DNA of 52,899 nt from Cytophagales bacterium (GCA_027317105.1 DAHVFH010000030.1:1-52899), one strand, 5' to 3'. Counted from the stretch's first letter, positions 40,413 to 49,048 are shown. Numbers and translations are program-made. The notes: generated by a model from the letters alone, not told the origin.

Positions 40413-40916
40413 ATGATCACCTTTTCTACCACCCTCTTAAAGTTCGATAAACAAGGCGAGAAGACGGGCTGGACGTACATAGAAATCAGCCCGGTTCGGG
40501 CACAGAAATTAAACCCGGGCGTAAAAGTTGGCTATCGGGTGAAAGGCAAGCTCGATCAATTTACGTTTGAAAAAACTGCATTGCTGCCGATGGGCGAAGG
40601 CGGTTTTATCTTGCCGGTGAATGCAAAAATCCGAAAATCCATTGGCAAGCGGCAGGGCGATACATTGGCCGTAACCATGGAACTGGATCAGCGGCAGATC
40701 CAACCCTCTGCCGACTTTATGAAGTGCCTCAAAGAAGACCCCGAGGCAATGAAGTTTTTTAAAACCTTGCCGGGATCACATCAACGGTATTTTAGCAAAT
40801 GGATTGACGATGCCAAAACCATGCATACCAAAACGAAACGCATTGTAATGGCGTTGACTGCATTTTCGAAGAAGCAAGGTTATGCGGAGATGATGAGGGA
40901 GAATAGAAGACTTTGA
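40413..40916 (+). CDS. YdeI/OmdA-family protein (DUF1905 plus OmdA)
   Basis: A 167-residue cytosolic protein with an N-terminal DUF1905 beta-barrel (SPVRAQKLNPGVKVGYRVKG, then FILPVNAKIRKSIGKRQGDT, about 20-100) and a C-terminal OmdA helical domain (FFKTLPGSHQRYFSKWIDDA, about 110-165). Proteins of this kind are linked to bacteriocin protection or peptide resistance in the literature, but their biochemistry is unclear. The mRNA should be leaderless. A decayed copy of its last 40 codons lies 600 bases downstream (41504-41635), on the far side of a DUF4258/DUF2283 module. Confidence 0.88.
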   Translation: MITFSTTLLKFDKQGEKTGWTYIEISPVRAQKLNPGVKVGYRVKGKLDQFTFEKTALLPMGEGGFILPVNAKIRKSIGKRQGDTLAVTMELDQRQIQPSADFMKCLKEDPEAMKFFKTLPGSHQRYFSKWIDDAKTMHTKTKRIVMALTAFSKKQGYAEMMRENRRL

Positions 40917-40988
40917 ATTTTCTTATTTTGGTGGTGGTATCCATAATCAGAAACGAAATTGCTCCTCTGTTTTCAATTTTCAATACGG

Positions 40989-40996
40989 TATCTTTG
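40989..40996 (+). promoter_or_regulatory. -7 box TATCTTTG, leaderless promoter of the DUF4258 gene
   Basis: Exact TAnnTTTG match, five bases (AATAA) before the ATG at 41002. Confidence 0.5.
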
Positions 40997-41001
40997 AATA
41001 A

Positions 41002-41250
41002 ATGATCGATATTCATCCTCATACAAAAGATAGAGCCATTGAAAGAGGGGCAACAGAGGATGAAATTCGAGATACAGTAATTACGGGCGAGGTTTTTCCT
41101 GCAAAATATGGGAGAACAGGTTTTAGAAAGGCTGCGATTTTTAATAATTTATAGGAAGGTAAACACTACTATGTTAAGCAGATTGAGTGTTATGCCGTAA
41201 AGGAACAAGGGAATTGGGTAGTAATAAGTTTACTCGTAAAATATTTTTGA
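41002..41250 (+). pseudogene. DUF4258-family gene interrupted by one TAG
   Basis: The frame starts at the ATG at 41002 with IDIHPHTKDRAIERGATEDE, then IRDTVITGEVFPAKYGRTGF and RKAAIFNNL, meets TAG at 41152-41154, and resumes in the same frame with EGKHYYVKQIECYAVKEQGN, then WVVISLLVKYF and a TGA one base before the DUF2283 gene. The H-x-x-R-xxERG start and the FR...F/Y..VEVYxV pattern match DUF4258, a small RelE-like fold often paired with DUF2283. The single nonsense codon (a likely TGG, TAT or TAC in the ancestor) splits an otherwise intact frame. It could be a very recent pseudogene. Confidence 0.72.
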
Positions 41251-41251
41251 T

Positions 41252-41482
41252 ATGCAAGTGAATTATGACATCAAGTACAACATTGGTTACATCAAGTTCA
41301 AAGAGAAACCTGAAAAAGTTACTTCACTAAAAATAAGTGAAGATTTGGTGGTGGACATGACTGCCGATGGAACGATCTACGGAATTGAACTGCTTAACCT
41401 AAAAGAACAGTTGTTTGCCGACAAACTCAATGAGCAGATCTTGCTCAATGAAAACACAGGTAGAAAGAAGGAGATAGAATAG
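41252..41482 (+). CDS. DUF2283-family protein
   Basis: A 76-residue protein with the DUF2283 signature: VNYDIKYNIGYIKFKEKPEK at the start, then ISEDLVVDMTADGTIYGIEL with the D...DG.I.GIEIL motif. DUF2283 proteins regularly follow DUF4258 genes and the pair behaves like a toxin-antitoxin-type module, though no activity has been established. One base separates it from the broken DUF4258 frame, so the two formed one operon. This gene itself is intact, while its partner carries a stop. Confidence 0.78.
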   Translation: MQVNYDIKYNIGYIKFKEKPEKVTSLKISEDLVVDMTADGTIYGIELLNLKEQLFADKLNEQILLNENTGRKKEIE

Positions 41483-41503
41483 CTTTCCTAATTTTACCTC
41501 TGT

Positions 41504-41635
41504 CGATACTTCAGCAAATGGATTGACGATGCCAAAACGATGCAGGCAAAGACGAACCGCATTGTAATCGATTTGACGGTATTTTCGTAGAAGCACGGTT
41601 TTGCGGAGATGATGAGCCGGAACATTGGAATCTAA
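41504..41635 (+). pseudogene. Decayed copy of the 3' end of the YdeI/OmdA gene
   Basis: About 130 bases align to the end of the intact gene at 40413-40916. The translated fragment reads RYFSKWIDDAKTMQAKTNRI, then VIDLTVFS, a TAG, KHGFAEMMS. The intact gene has RYFSKWIDDAKTMHTKTKRI, then VMALTAFSKKQGYAEMM. I judge identity at about 80 percent by eye. The similarity starts abruptly at the codon for the Arg of RYFSKW, and nothing upstream matches. It therefore looks like the cut end of a second copy, with the DUF4258/DUF2283 module lying between the copies. Confidence 0.75.
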
Positions 41636-41657
41636 TTATCGGAAACCACTTATTTGT

Positions 41658-42254
41658 ATGGATAAAAAGTCAAAAAATAAGATTTCTCCTGAGCCAATCA
41701 ATCCAATAGTCACTTGGAATTCAAATACAAGTGATAGTGAGTTTCGAGGCCAATTAAAAGAGGCGTTAAAGCAAAATCAACACAATAATGCAGGACTTCA
41801 ACAGATTGAAAAATCATTAAGAGAGATAGCCTATGCCGACTTACTTGAGACCGTGAAGCATGAATTGGTGATACCAGCTTTTATTTTGTGTTCTTGTTTG
41901 ATTGAGCAAATTTTAACATTTCGATATGGTTCAATAAATATTGGCTCAAATGAATTTCAGTACTTCGTTAAAGAGTATCTACCTAAATACAACGGCAAGG
42001 CTCTACGTGATGATCTAAGGAACAGATTAATCCACAATTTCTCTTTGGGGGAGACTTATATTTTAACACATAAGAATCCAAATGGACACCTCAAGAATTA
42101 TAATTCACAACGGGAGCCAATAATTAAGACAATTCTCAATCTCGAAGATCTTGTGGAAGACTTGGGGCAAGCCTTAAATACATTTTGTCATCAACTAAAA
42201 ACGGATTCACAAATAAGAGGTAATGCTCAACATTCCCTTCAACAATATTTATAA
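41658..42254 (+). CDS. HEPN-like protein of unknown function
   Basis: A 198-residue helical, soluble protein that I do not recognise as a named family. A central helix (HELVIPAFILCSCLIEQILT) is followed, near residues 120-130, by KALRDDLRNRLIHNFSLGET, which contains R-x4-H (RNRLIH). That is the catalytic signature of HEPN ribonucleases, common in toxins and defence proteins. An ATG at 41658 is the plausible start; a TTG at 41625 lies inside the preceding YdeI fragment. It stands alone after the DUF2283 module in a patch of accessory genes, with no nucleotidyltransferase (MNT) partner. Function is inferred from the motif only. Confidence 0.6.
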   Translation: MDKKSKNKISPEPINPIVTWNSNTSDSEFRGQLKEALKQNQHNNAGLQQIEKSLREIAYADLLETVKHELVIPAFILCSCLIEQILTFRYGSINIGSNEFQYFVKEYLPKYNGKALRDDLRNRLIHNFSLGETYILTHKNPNGHLKNYNSQREPIIKTILNLEDLVEDLGQALNTFCHQLKTDSQIRGNAQHSLQQYL

Positions 42255-42353
42255 TTGGAAAAGGAGATTTTGAATTTAATCATGCAAAGGGTTCATATTT
42301 TGATTTTCCCAAATCGTAATATTTTTCTTGCACCAGTTTTTAAAAATTGAGAC

Positions 42354-45197
42354 CTATAATTCCATCTTCAAAAACTTCCCGGTATAACCCGCAGGATTTT
42401 TTGCTACCTCTTCCGGTGTGCCGGTGGCAATTATGCGTCCTCCGCCTGCCCCGCCTTCAGGACCAAGATCTACAATATAATCAGCAGACTTGATCACATC
42501 CATGTTGTGTTCGATCACCAAGACAGTGTTTCCTTTGTCCACCAACTTTTGCAATACGTCCAACAAATGACTGATGTCTTGAAAATGCAAACCGGTGGTG
42601 GGTTCATCCAGAATGTATAACGTTTTTCCCGTGTCACGTTTGCTGAGTTCGGTAGCCAGTTTCACCCGTTGTGCTTCACCACCAGAAAGAGTAGTGGCAT
42701 GTTGCCCGAGCGAAATGTATCCCAACCCCACTTCATTGAGGGTCTCGATTTTGCGCAAAATTTTTGGCTGCTTCTCAAAGAAGGTAACGGCCTCTTCCAC
42801 GGTCATGTCGAGCACATCGCTGATGGATTTTCCTTTGAAGCGCACTTCGAGCGTTTCGCGGTTGTAGCGCTTGCCTTTGCACGTTTCGCACGGGACATAC
42901 ACATCAGGCAAGAATTCCATCTCGATCAAACGAAGGCCCGCACCCTCGCAGGTTTCGCAGCGGCCGCCTTTCACATTAAATGAAAATCTTCCGGTTTTAT
43001 AGCCCCGTATTTTTGATTCTGGCATTTGTGAAAACAAATCGCGGATGTCGGTAAACACTCCCGTGTAGGTAGCCGGATTGGATCTCGGTGTTCTTCCAAT
43101 GGGCGATTGATCCACCTCAATTACTTTATCGATTAACTTAAGCCCGTCAATTTTTTTGTAGGCAAGCGGTTCTGTTCTTGAATTGAAAAAATACTGGTTT
43201 AATATCGGGAAAAGTGTTTCGTGAATTAATGTGGATTTTCCACTGCCGGATACGCCTGTGATGCATGAGAATGAGCCAAGTGGAATATCGAGCGTTACAT
43301 TTTTTAAGTTATTTCCGGTTGCTCCATGAAGGGAAAGCTTTTCACCACTTCCTTTTCTTCTTTGCTTAGAATAATTAATGGAAATTTCACCGTTAAGGTA
43401 TTTGGCCGTGGTGCTTTTGTTTTTCAAAAACTCCTTCGGACTGCCTTCGCCTACAATATGCCCGCCATGGCGGCCTGCACCCGGCCCCACATCGATCAGG
43501 TAATCGCATTCGAGCATCATTTCTTTGTCGTGTTCTACTACGATCACCGAATTGCCGAGGTCGCGCAAGTCTTTTAGTGCTTTGATCAATTTTACATTAT
43601 CGCGGGCATGAAGCCCGATACTGGGCTCATCTAAAATATAAAGCACGCCTACCAATTGGGTTCCAATTTGCGTGGCAAGACGAATGCGTTGTGCCTCGCC
43701 ACCACTTAACGTGCGCAGTGGCCGATTTAAGTGTAAATAATCCAAACCAACATCCAATAAAAAACCAATTCGTTTTCTAATCTCTTTTAAAACTTCAGCA
43801 GCTATTATATTTTGCTTTTCATTAAGGCGATCTTCTAACCCTATAAACCATTTTTGAAGGGCATCAATATTCAGCTCGGCCAGTTGGGCAATATTCTTAT
43901 TGTCAATTAAAAAATGCAGAGATTCCTTTTTCAGTCGCGCCCCGTGGCACTCCGGACAGATTTTGGTGATGGTAAAATCGTCTACCCATTTTTTTAAATT
44001 TTCGGTACTGTCGTCTTTTAATTTCTGTAGAAAACTGATGATGCCTTCAAACTTTGTATTCCACTCGGTTTCGGGATATTTCACCGAAGGAACGGCCACT
44101 GGCACATCATCGCCATGCAGTAAAATGTGCATCACCTCTTTGGGGATGTCTTTGATGGGTGCGGTTAAGGTAAGTTTATGGCGTTTGAGAATAGCTTCCA
44201 CCTTTTTGAAAATCCAGATGTCGCGGTATTCGCCAAGCGGGAGAATCCCACCGCGACTTATACTTAACTTTTTATCTGGAATGATCGAATCTTCGGTGAT
44301 CTCTTCCACTACGCCTAGTCCGGTGCAAACCAGGCAAGCTCCATAAGGCGAGTTGAATGAAAAGTTGTTAGGGGCAGGCTCATCGTACGACAAGCCTGTT
44401 TTGGGATCCATCAAAAATTTCGAGAAGTGATGTATTTGTCCACTCTCGTCCAGAAACATCATCACACCTTTGCCTTCTTTCAAGGCAGTGTTCACAGACT
44501 GCCCGATGCGGTGGCGTTCTTTTACATCGGGAACGATTCGGTCGATTACAATTTCAATATCATGAATCTTGAATCGATCGAGTTGCATTTTTGCCACGAT
44601 GTCTTGCACTGTGCCATCCACACGAACTTTCAAGTAGCCTTGCTTCCGGATTTGCACGAACAGTTCACGATAGTGCCCTTTACGTCCCTTTATTACCGGG
44701 GCGAGCAGCGTTAATTTTTTGCCCGAATAATTGTTGATGATCGTGTCCAGAATTTGATCTTCAGATTGACGCACCATCTTATCTCCTGTAAGGTATGAGA
44801 ACGCCTCACCTGCCCGGGCAAAGAGCAAGCGCAGGAAATCATAAATCTCGGTAACGGTGCCAACGGTTGAACGGGGGTTGCGCGAGGTGGTCTTTTGCTC
44901 AATCGAAATCACTGGACTTAGCCCATTTATTTTGTCTACGTCAGGTCGTTCGAGATTTCCAATAAAACTACGCGCGTAAGCGGAGAAGCTTTCCATGTAC
45001 CTGCGTTGCCCTTCGGCATAGATGGTATCAAAAGCCAGCGAAGATTTGCCGCTTCCGCTAATTCCGGTGATAACGGTAAACTGGTTGCGTGGAATGGCCA
45101 CGCTGATGTTTTTGAGATTGTGTTCGCGCGCACCAATTACCTCAATGGTTTCGTGGCCAGAATAATCGATGTTTTTTTTGGAGGTGGAGGCAGGCAT
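42354..45197 (-). CDS. uvrA: Excinuclease ABC subunit UvrA
   Basis: A 947-residue ABC-type damage sensor of nucleotide-excision repair, acting with UvrB. It has two ATPase modules: Walker A ITGISGSGKSSLAFDTIYAE (about 43-62) and ITGVSGSGKSTLIHETLFPI in the second half, each with its signature (LRTLSGGEAQRIRLATQIGT, then TTLSGGEAQRVKLA) and Walker B (YILDEPSIGLHARD, YILDEPTTGLHFQD). Zinc-finger cysteines appear in CLVCTGLG with CPECHGARL, and in CETCEGAG with CETCKGKR. Length is typical. It is transcribed alone on the minus strand. Confidence 0.97.
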   Translation of the reverse strand: MPASTSKKNIDYSGHETIEVIGAREHNLKNISVAIPRNQFTVITGISGSGKSSLAFDTIYAEGQRRYMESFSAYARSFIGNLERPDVDKINGLSPVISIEQKTTSRNPRSTVGTVTEIYDFLRLLFARAGEAFSYLTGDKMVRQSEDQILDTIINNYSGKKLTLLAPVIKGRKGHYRELFVQIRKQGYLKVRVDGTVQDIVAKMQLDRFKIHDIEIVIDRIVPDVKERHRIGQSVNTALKEGKGVMMFLDESGQIHHFSKFLMDPKTGLSYDEPAPNNFSFNSPYGACLVCTGLGVVEEITEDSIIPDKKLSISRGGILPLGEYRDIWIFKKVEAILKRHKLTLTAPIKDIPKEVMHILLHGDDVPVAVPSVKYPETEWNTKFEGIISFLQKLKDDSTENLKKWVDDFTITKICPECHGARLKKESLHFLIDNKNIAQLAELNIDALQKWFIGLEDRLNEKQNIIAAEVLKEIRKRIGFLLDVGLDYLHLNRPLRTLSGGEAQRIRLATQIGTQLVGVLYILDEPSIGLHARDNVKLIKALKDLRDLGNSVIVVEHDKEMMLECDYLIDVGPGAGRHGGHIVGEGSPKEFLKNKSTTAKYLNGEISINYSKQRRKGSGEKLSLHGATGNNLKNVTLDIPLGSFSCITGVSGSGKSTLIHETLFPILNQYFFNSRTEPLAYKKIDGLKLIDKVIEVDQSPIGRTPRSNPATYTGVFTDIRDLFSQMPESKIRGYKTGRFSFNVKGGRCETCEGAGLRLIEMEFLPDVYVPCETCKGKRYNRETLEVRFKGKSISDVLDMTVEEAVTFFEKQPKILRKIETLNEVGLGYISLGQHATTLSGGEAQRVKLATELSKRDTGKTLYILDEPTTGLHFQDISHLLDVLQKLVDKGNTVLVIEHNMDVIKSADYIVDLGPEGGAGGGRIIATGTPEEVAKNPAGYTGKFLKMEL

Positions 45198-45273
45198 GAA
45201 GTGAATTCAGAATGATGGACTGCAAAAATGTAGCCCTAATAGTTTCCGATCAAGGGAATACTCAACAGATGTG

Positions 45274-45750
45274 CTATTTCTTTTTGGCGGCCTTCGTTCT
45301 TTTTGTTGCAGAGATGGATTTTGTGATGGTTTCCCCTTTTCGGATTTGCTTTAGATCTTTGACTTTGGCCAATGAGTTGGCATATGCCTCTTTCATCAAT
45401 TTTTTGATATATCCCTTTGGAAACGCCTTTGGGTCTTTGACTAAAATATATCGGTATTGATTTCCTTCGCCTAAAAGTAACTTATTCGGGTCTGCGATTT
45501 CAGAACCCCAATAAAATCCAAAATGAATATTGTAACTAGTTCTACCAACGGCAATTGAACAAAATGTATGGCCAACCCTGTCAGTGGGCGACCAACCGAA
45601 GGCAACGGCATTGTAATTATCATAGATCAGTTCGTTAGTTTGAGGGTATAAATCCCAAACAAATTCCCGTAACCACAATGCTGTCTCTTGAACTGAACCT
45701 GGAAATGACTTCAGGAATTTAAGAAGGTCTTTGATGTGTTCTTTTGCCAT
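45274..45750 (-). CDS. DUF1801 (YdhG-like) domain protein
   Basis: A 158-residue cytosolic protein whose frame ELIYDNYNAVAFGWSPTDRV, then GHTFCSIAVGRTSYNIHFGF, and NQYRYILVKDPKAFPKGYIK match the DUF1801/YdhG fold. The biochemical role of the family is not known. The C-terminal 15 residues are Lys-rich (SATKRTKAAKKK). The gene follows Uma2 by 9 bases on the same strand and ends 76 bases before the uvrA start. Confidence 0.75.
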   Translation of the reverse strand: MAKEHIKDLLKFLKSFPGSVQETALWLREFVWDLYPQTNELIYDNYNAVAFGWSPTDRVGHTFCSIAVGRTSYNIHFGFYWGSEIADPNKLLLGEGNQYRYILVKDPKAFPKGYIKKLMKEAYANSLAKVKDLKQIRKGETITKSISATKRTKAAKKK

Positions 45751-45759
45751 ACTATCAAA

Positions 45760-46287
45760 TCAGAAGCTGAAATTGGCATTTAATAGGGCAGATTTAATAA
45801 CTCCGATTTCCTCGCTGATTTTTTGATAATGATTTTCATTTAACGAAAAACCCAATGCTAATTTGGTGTCCGGGTCAACCACCCAATATTCTTGAACTCC
45901 GAATTTTTCGTACAATTCTTTTTTGGTAATGAGGTCATAATCTTTATTCCCTGGAGAAAGGATTTCTACCAACAGATCAGGAACGCCTATGTACTTGCCT
46001 TCTTTGTTAATTTGATTCGGGTTTGATTTAAGAATAACAATAATGTCAGGCTGGACAGCATTGTACCGTTCATCCAGTTTTACATCGAAAGGAGCAGTGA
46101 TCACCTTCCCCTTATTCTTAAGAAATTGCCTTAATTGAAAAAAAATTTCTCCGGAGGTATCTTGATGATTAAAAAGTGGTGCAGGTGACATATACAAGTG
46201 ATTATTGATTAGTTCCGCTAGCGTGCCCTCCGGCAGCATGTCGTACACTTCCATAAGTGTGCGAGGCGGATGTATCATTGTTTCCAT
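45760..46287 (-). CDS. Uma2-family restriction-endonuclease-like protein
   Basis: A 175-residue protein of the Uma2/DUF820 family, which has the PD-(D/E)xK nuclease core. Visible parts are NLxMSPAP (NNHLYMSPAPLFNHQ), then AVQPDIIVILK with the catalytic Asp, PDLLVEILSPGNKDYDLITK with the Glu, and KKELYEKFGVQEYWVVDPDT with the Lys. The proteins are abundant in some genomes and their targets are unknown. An ATG at 46287 follows a short symmetric ACCTTTAAGGT, and the DUF1801 gene follows after 9 bases. Confidence 0.85.
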   Translation of the reverse strand: METMIHPPRTLMEVYDMLPEGTLAELINNHLYMSPAPLFNHQDTSGEIFFQLRQFLKNKGKVITAPFDVKLDERYNAVQPDIIVILKSNPNQINKEGKYIGVPDLLVEILSPGNKDYDLITKKELYEKFGVQEYWVVDPDTKLALGFSLNENHYQKISEEIGVIKSALLNANFSF

Positions 46288-46378
46288 ACCTTAAAGGTAC
46301 AAACTTTTTTAGCACTTTTGCGTTGGCCAAAGAAGCAATAACCAACTAGAAATATCGTTTTTTAAAGAAATAATAATC

Positions 46379-47362
46379 GTGCGCTTTTTATCTCTCTCCT
46401 TCTTTTTTTTGTCTTTCTATTTTAGTTCCGCCCAGCCTTCGCTGGAAGAAGAAAGGCTTACCAATAATCTTACTTATACCAGCGACCTACCAAAAGGCTT
46501 ATTGGCTGGTCGATCAATCGTCCTCTACGAAGGCAGCGTTACCGTAGCCGACCTCACTGAAGCACAAAAATATTTTCAGAAGGCAGGTATTGATGTAATC
46601 AGCTATCTCGATGTTGACTATGTGTTGGCTGGAACAGATCCATCGGTTGTGTTTTCCAATTATTTTAATTCCCGTGGCGTTAAATTTCTGATCCTCTTTC
46701 AAAAGAGTAACAATGAATATCAAAGTGTTTTCACCGAATATAATGGAAAAAAAACCTTTGGCGATAAAGACCACATGTCGTGGAAACAGAGCAATACCTC
46801 TTTTGTGGAGTTGTTGCGAACCATCTATCGGTTTGCAATAAGTACCCAGAAAAAGGAGAACTTTTTAATCAACGATGTTCCTGAAACTGGATTTGCTTTT
46901 CGTGTTTTCAAAGAACAAAATACTAATTTTTCTGGTGACGTTAGATTCAAAGTAGCCATTCCGCGATGGGAAAATGAAGCGGATGAAAAAGAGTTGGAAG
47001 CCTTTCTCAAAGATAATTTTCCCGTGAAATGGGACCCAGTTGACCCCAACTTAACGGATGCGGAGTTGGATGATAAGGGATACCGAATGGTGCTTCGGTT
47101 TGTTCACACGCGCGGTGATGTGGCTCGCGATATTTTAGGTTACGATGTTACCCAAACGGCAAGTTCACTGTCCTCCATTTACTATGAAGAGAAAGTCCTA
47201 AAGATTAAAACGATACCTTCTAAAAAGATGATCTATAAATTCTACTTTAAGAATACTGCGTATGGAAACATATTTGTTGGCAGCAAATGGGATGCGGACG
47301 AAACTTGGCAGGAGGCACTACGGAACCACATTCTAGCCATGCGCGCAGAGCTGAAGTTCTAA
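46379..47362 (+). CDS. Secreted protein of unknown function
   Basis: A 327-residue protein with a strong signal peptide (RFLSLSFFFLSFYFSSAQ, cleavage near residue 19) and a GTG start. The mature part has no family I recognise. It begins TNNLTYTSDLPKGLLAGRSI, then VLYEGSVTVADLTEAQKYFQ, and ends with a region that may be a beta-sandwich (GYDVTQTASSLSSIYYEEKV). No lipobox or sorting domain is present, so it is periplasmic or exported. The gene is divergent from the Uma2 gene and directly abuts the stop of the membrane-protein gene on the other strand, with no bases between. Confidence 0.75.
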   Translation: MRFLSLSFFFLSFYFSSAQPSLEEERLTNNLTYTSDLPKGLLAGRSIVLYEGSVTVADLTEAQKYFQKAGIDVISYLDVDYVLAGTDPSVVFSNYFNSRGVKFLILFQKSNNEYQSVFTEYNGKKTFGDKDHMSWKQSNTSFVELLRTIYRFAISTQKKENFLINDVPETGFAFRVFKEQNTNFSGDVRFKVAIPRWENEADEKELEAFLKDNFPVKWDPVDPNLTDAELDDKGYRMVLRFVHTRGDVARDILGYDVTQTASSLSSIYYEEKVLKIKTIPSKKMIYKFYFKNTAYGNIFVGSKWDADETWQEALRNHILAMRAELKF

Positions 47363-47665
47363 TTATTTTTTTCGCTTCAAGGCTACGGCTAGAATTAAAA
47401 TCAACAGCGCTGCAAATAAATAGCCGTTGAAATGAAACCAATGTTCATGATGCCCAAAGCCCCAACCAAAAAAGACGTGAAAAATTGATCGGAATATCCA
47501 TGCGATGCCTCCGATCACAGCACCGAACAACCCAGCAATTAATCCTATCACTCCACCAATCAAACCGAATACGAGCCCAAAAAGACCTCCTGCCAAACCG
47601 ATACAAATGGGAATAGCCAACAAGGCAATAAACCCTATAATCAACAATGAGAATGCTTTGATCAT
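47363..47665 (-). CDS. Small glycine-rich membrane protein
   Basis: A 100-residue protein with a long Gly/Ile/Leu-rich hydrophobic part (residues 6-60, for example GLFGLVFGLIGGVIGLIAGL), a His/Phe-rich turn (FGHHEHWFHFNG), and a final helix (YLFAALLILILAVALKR). It forms at least three membrane segments. No function can be assigned. It converges with the secreted-protein gene. Confidence 0.65.
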   Translation of the reverse strand: MIKAFSLLIIGFIALLAIPICIGLAGGLFGLVFGLIGGVIGLIAGLFGAVIGGIAWIFRSIFHVFFGWGFGHHEHWFHFNGYLFAALLILILAVALKRKK

Positions 47666-47974
47666 GATATTTTTCTTTTAATTGGTGATTGACATGTTTC
47701 GGTCATCTGAGCTCACACCTTAGAAAGCAAATACCATTCTTATTTTAAAAAGCTTTGAAAATGGAGAAAATAACGAAATGCAAGTACTTAAAGTGTTGAA
47801 AATTGAACAGCGTGTTTACAAAATCGTACACTTGTCCATTGAATTGACCTAGATTTTAAAGTCGCCAGGTTTTAACCGCTTACTAAGAAATTGAACGTAT
47901 CAGTTTCCAATAACCGATGAGCCAGCCATAAAACAACCCCATGATTTAATTAACTTGCGCCTCGTTTTGAAATT
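47666..47974. other. Intergenic region without a recognised gene
   Basis: These 309 bases separate the membrane-protein gene and prfA, which diverge. No open frame over 15 codons with a plausible start, no tRNA-like fold and no known riboswitch motif was seen. TCGTTTTG (47961-47970 region) resembles a -7 box with one mismatch five bases before the prfA ATG. Confidence 0.4.
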
Positions 47975-49048
47975 ATGATAGACAAACTGATAGATATTAA
48001 GAACCGCTTCGAGGAAGTAAGTCAACTTTTAGGTCAGCCGGAGACGGTAAAAGACCAGAAGCGATTCCAGCAATTGGGCAAAGAATACCGTGATTTGGAA
48101 AAGGTGGTTATTAAATACAACCTATACCAAGCTGCGTTGGATGGAATCAAACATGCTAAGGAGGTTTTGCAAAAAGAAAAAGACGCGGAGCTGCGTGAGC
48201 TGGCCAAAATGGAAATTGATGAACTCGAACCCAAGCGCGATGCTATTGAAGAGGAAATCAAGGAGTTGCTGATGCCCAAAGATCCCAATGATGAAAAAAA
48301 TTGTATTTTGGAAATCCGGGCTGGAACAGGTGGTGATGAGGCCGCAATTTTTGCAGGCGACTTGTGGCGAATGTACCAACGTTTTTGTGATAGGCGTGGA
48401 TTGAAAATGACAGTGCTCGATATTACAGAAGGAACTGCAGGTGGCTACAAAGAAGTGATTAGTAGTATCGAAGGCGAGGACGCCTACGGAATTTTTAAAT
48501 ACGAATCGGGGGTGCACCGCGTGCAGCGAGTTCCCGAGACGGAAACGCAAGGACGCGTACATACTTCCGCGGCTTCGATAGTGGTGTTGCCCGAAGCGGA
48601 GGACGTAGATGTCGAAATCAACCCGGCAGATATTGAAGTGATCACCTCGCGCTCGGGCGGTGCGGGCGGTCAAAATGTTAACAAAGTGGAAACAAAAGTG
48701 CAGATGACGCACAAGCCCTCAGGTATCGTGATTACGTGCCAGGTGGAGCGCTCACAGCACGGCAATCGTGCACGTGCGATGGTGATGTTGCGCGCAAAGC
48801 TGTATGAGCTGGAAGTAGAAAAAAAGAACGCTGCGGTAGGCGCATCGCGCAAGAGCCAAGTGCGCAGTGGCGACCGCTCAGAAAAAATCAGGACCTACAA
48901 TTACCCGCAGAGCCGCGTGACGGATCACCGCATTGGCTACACGCAGCATAATTTACCTGCGGTGATGAATGGCGAGGTGGATGAATTCATCAACCAATTG
49001 AAGATTGCCGAGACGGCAGAGAAGATGACCGAAGGGCAAAGCTTTTGA
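47975..49048 (+). CDS. prfA: Peptide chain release factor 1
   Basis: A 357-residue RF1 that recognises UAA and UAG. The GGQ loop is in SGGAGGQNVNKVETKVQMTH (about residue 228-247) and catalyses peptidyl-tRNA hydrolysis. Other family segments are EIRAGTGGDEAAIFAGDLWR, FKYESGVHRVQRVPETETQG (domain 2 near the codon-recognition loop) and RIGYTQHNLPAVMNGEVDEF. Full length for RF1. It ends at 49048, before a strong terminator shared with the opposite gene. Confidence 0.97.
   Translation: MIDKLIDIKNRFEEVSQLLGQPETVKDQKRFQQLGKEYRDLEKVVIKYNLYQAALDGIKHAKEVLQKEKDAELRELAKMEIDELEPKRDAIEEEIKELLMPKDPNDEKNCILEIRAGTGGDEAAIFAGDLWRMYQRFCDRRGLKMTVLDITEGTAGGYKEVISSIEGEDAYGIFKYESGVHRVQRVPETETQGRVHTSAASIVVLPEAEDVDVEINPADIEVITSRSGGAGGQNVNKVETKVQMTHKPSGIVITCQVERSQHGNRARAMVMLRAKLYELEVEKKNAAVGASRKSQVRSGDRSEKIRTYNYPQSRVTDHRIGYTQHNLPAVMNGEVDEFINQLKIAETAEKMTEGQSF

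Noticed and set aside
42595..45215. Open frames on the plus strand opposite uvrA
   Set aside because: UvrA is full length with every motif intact, and the opposite frames show no recognisable protein pattern.
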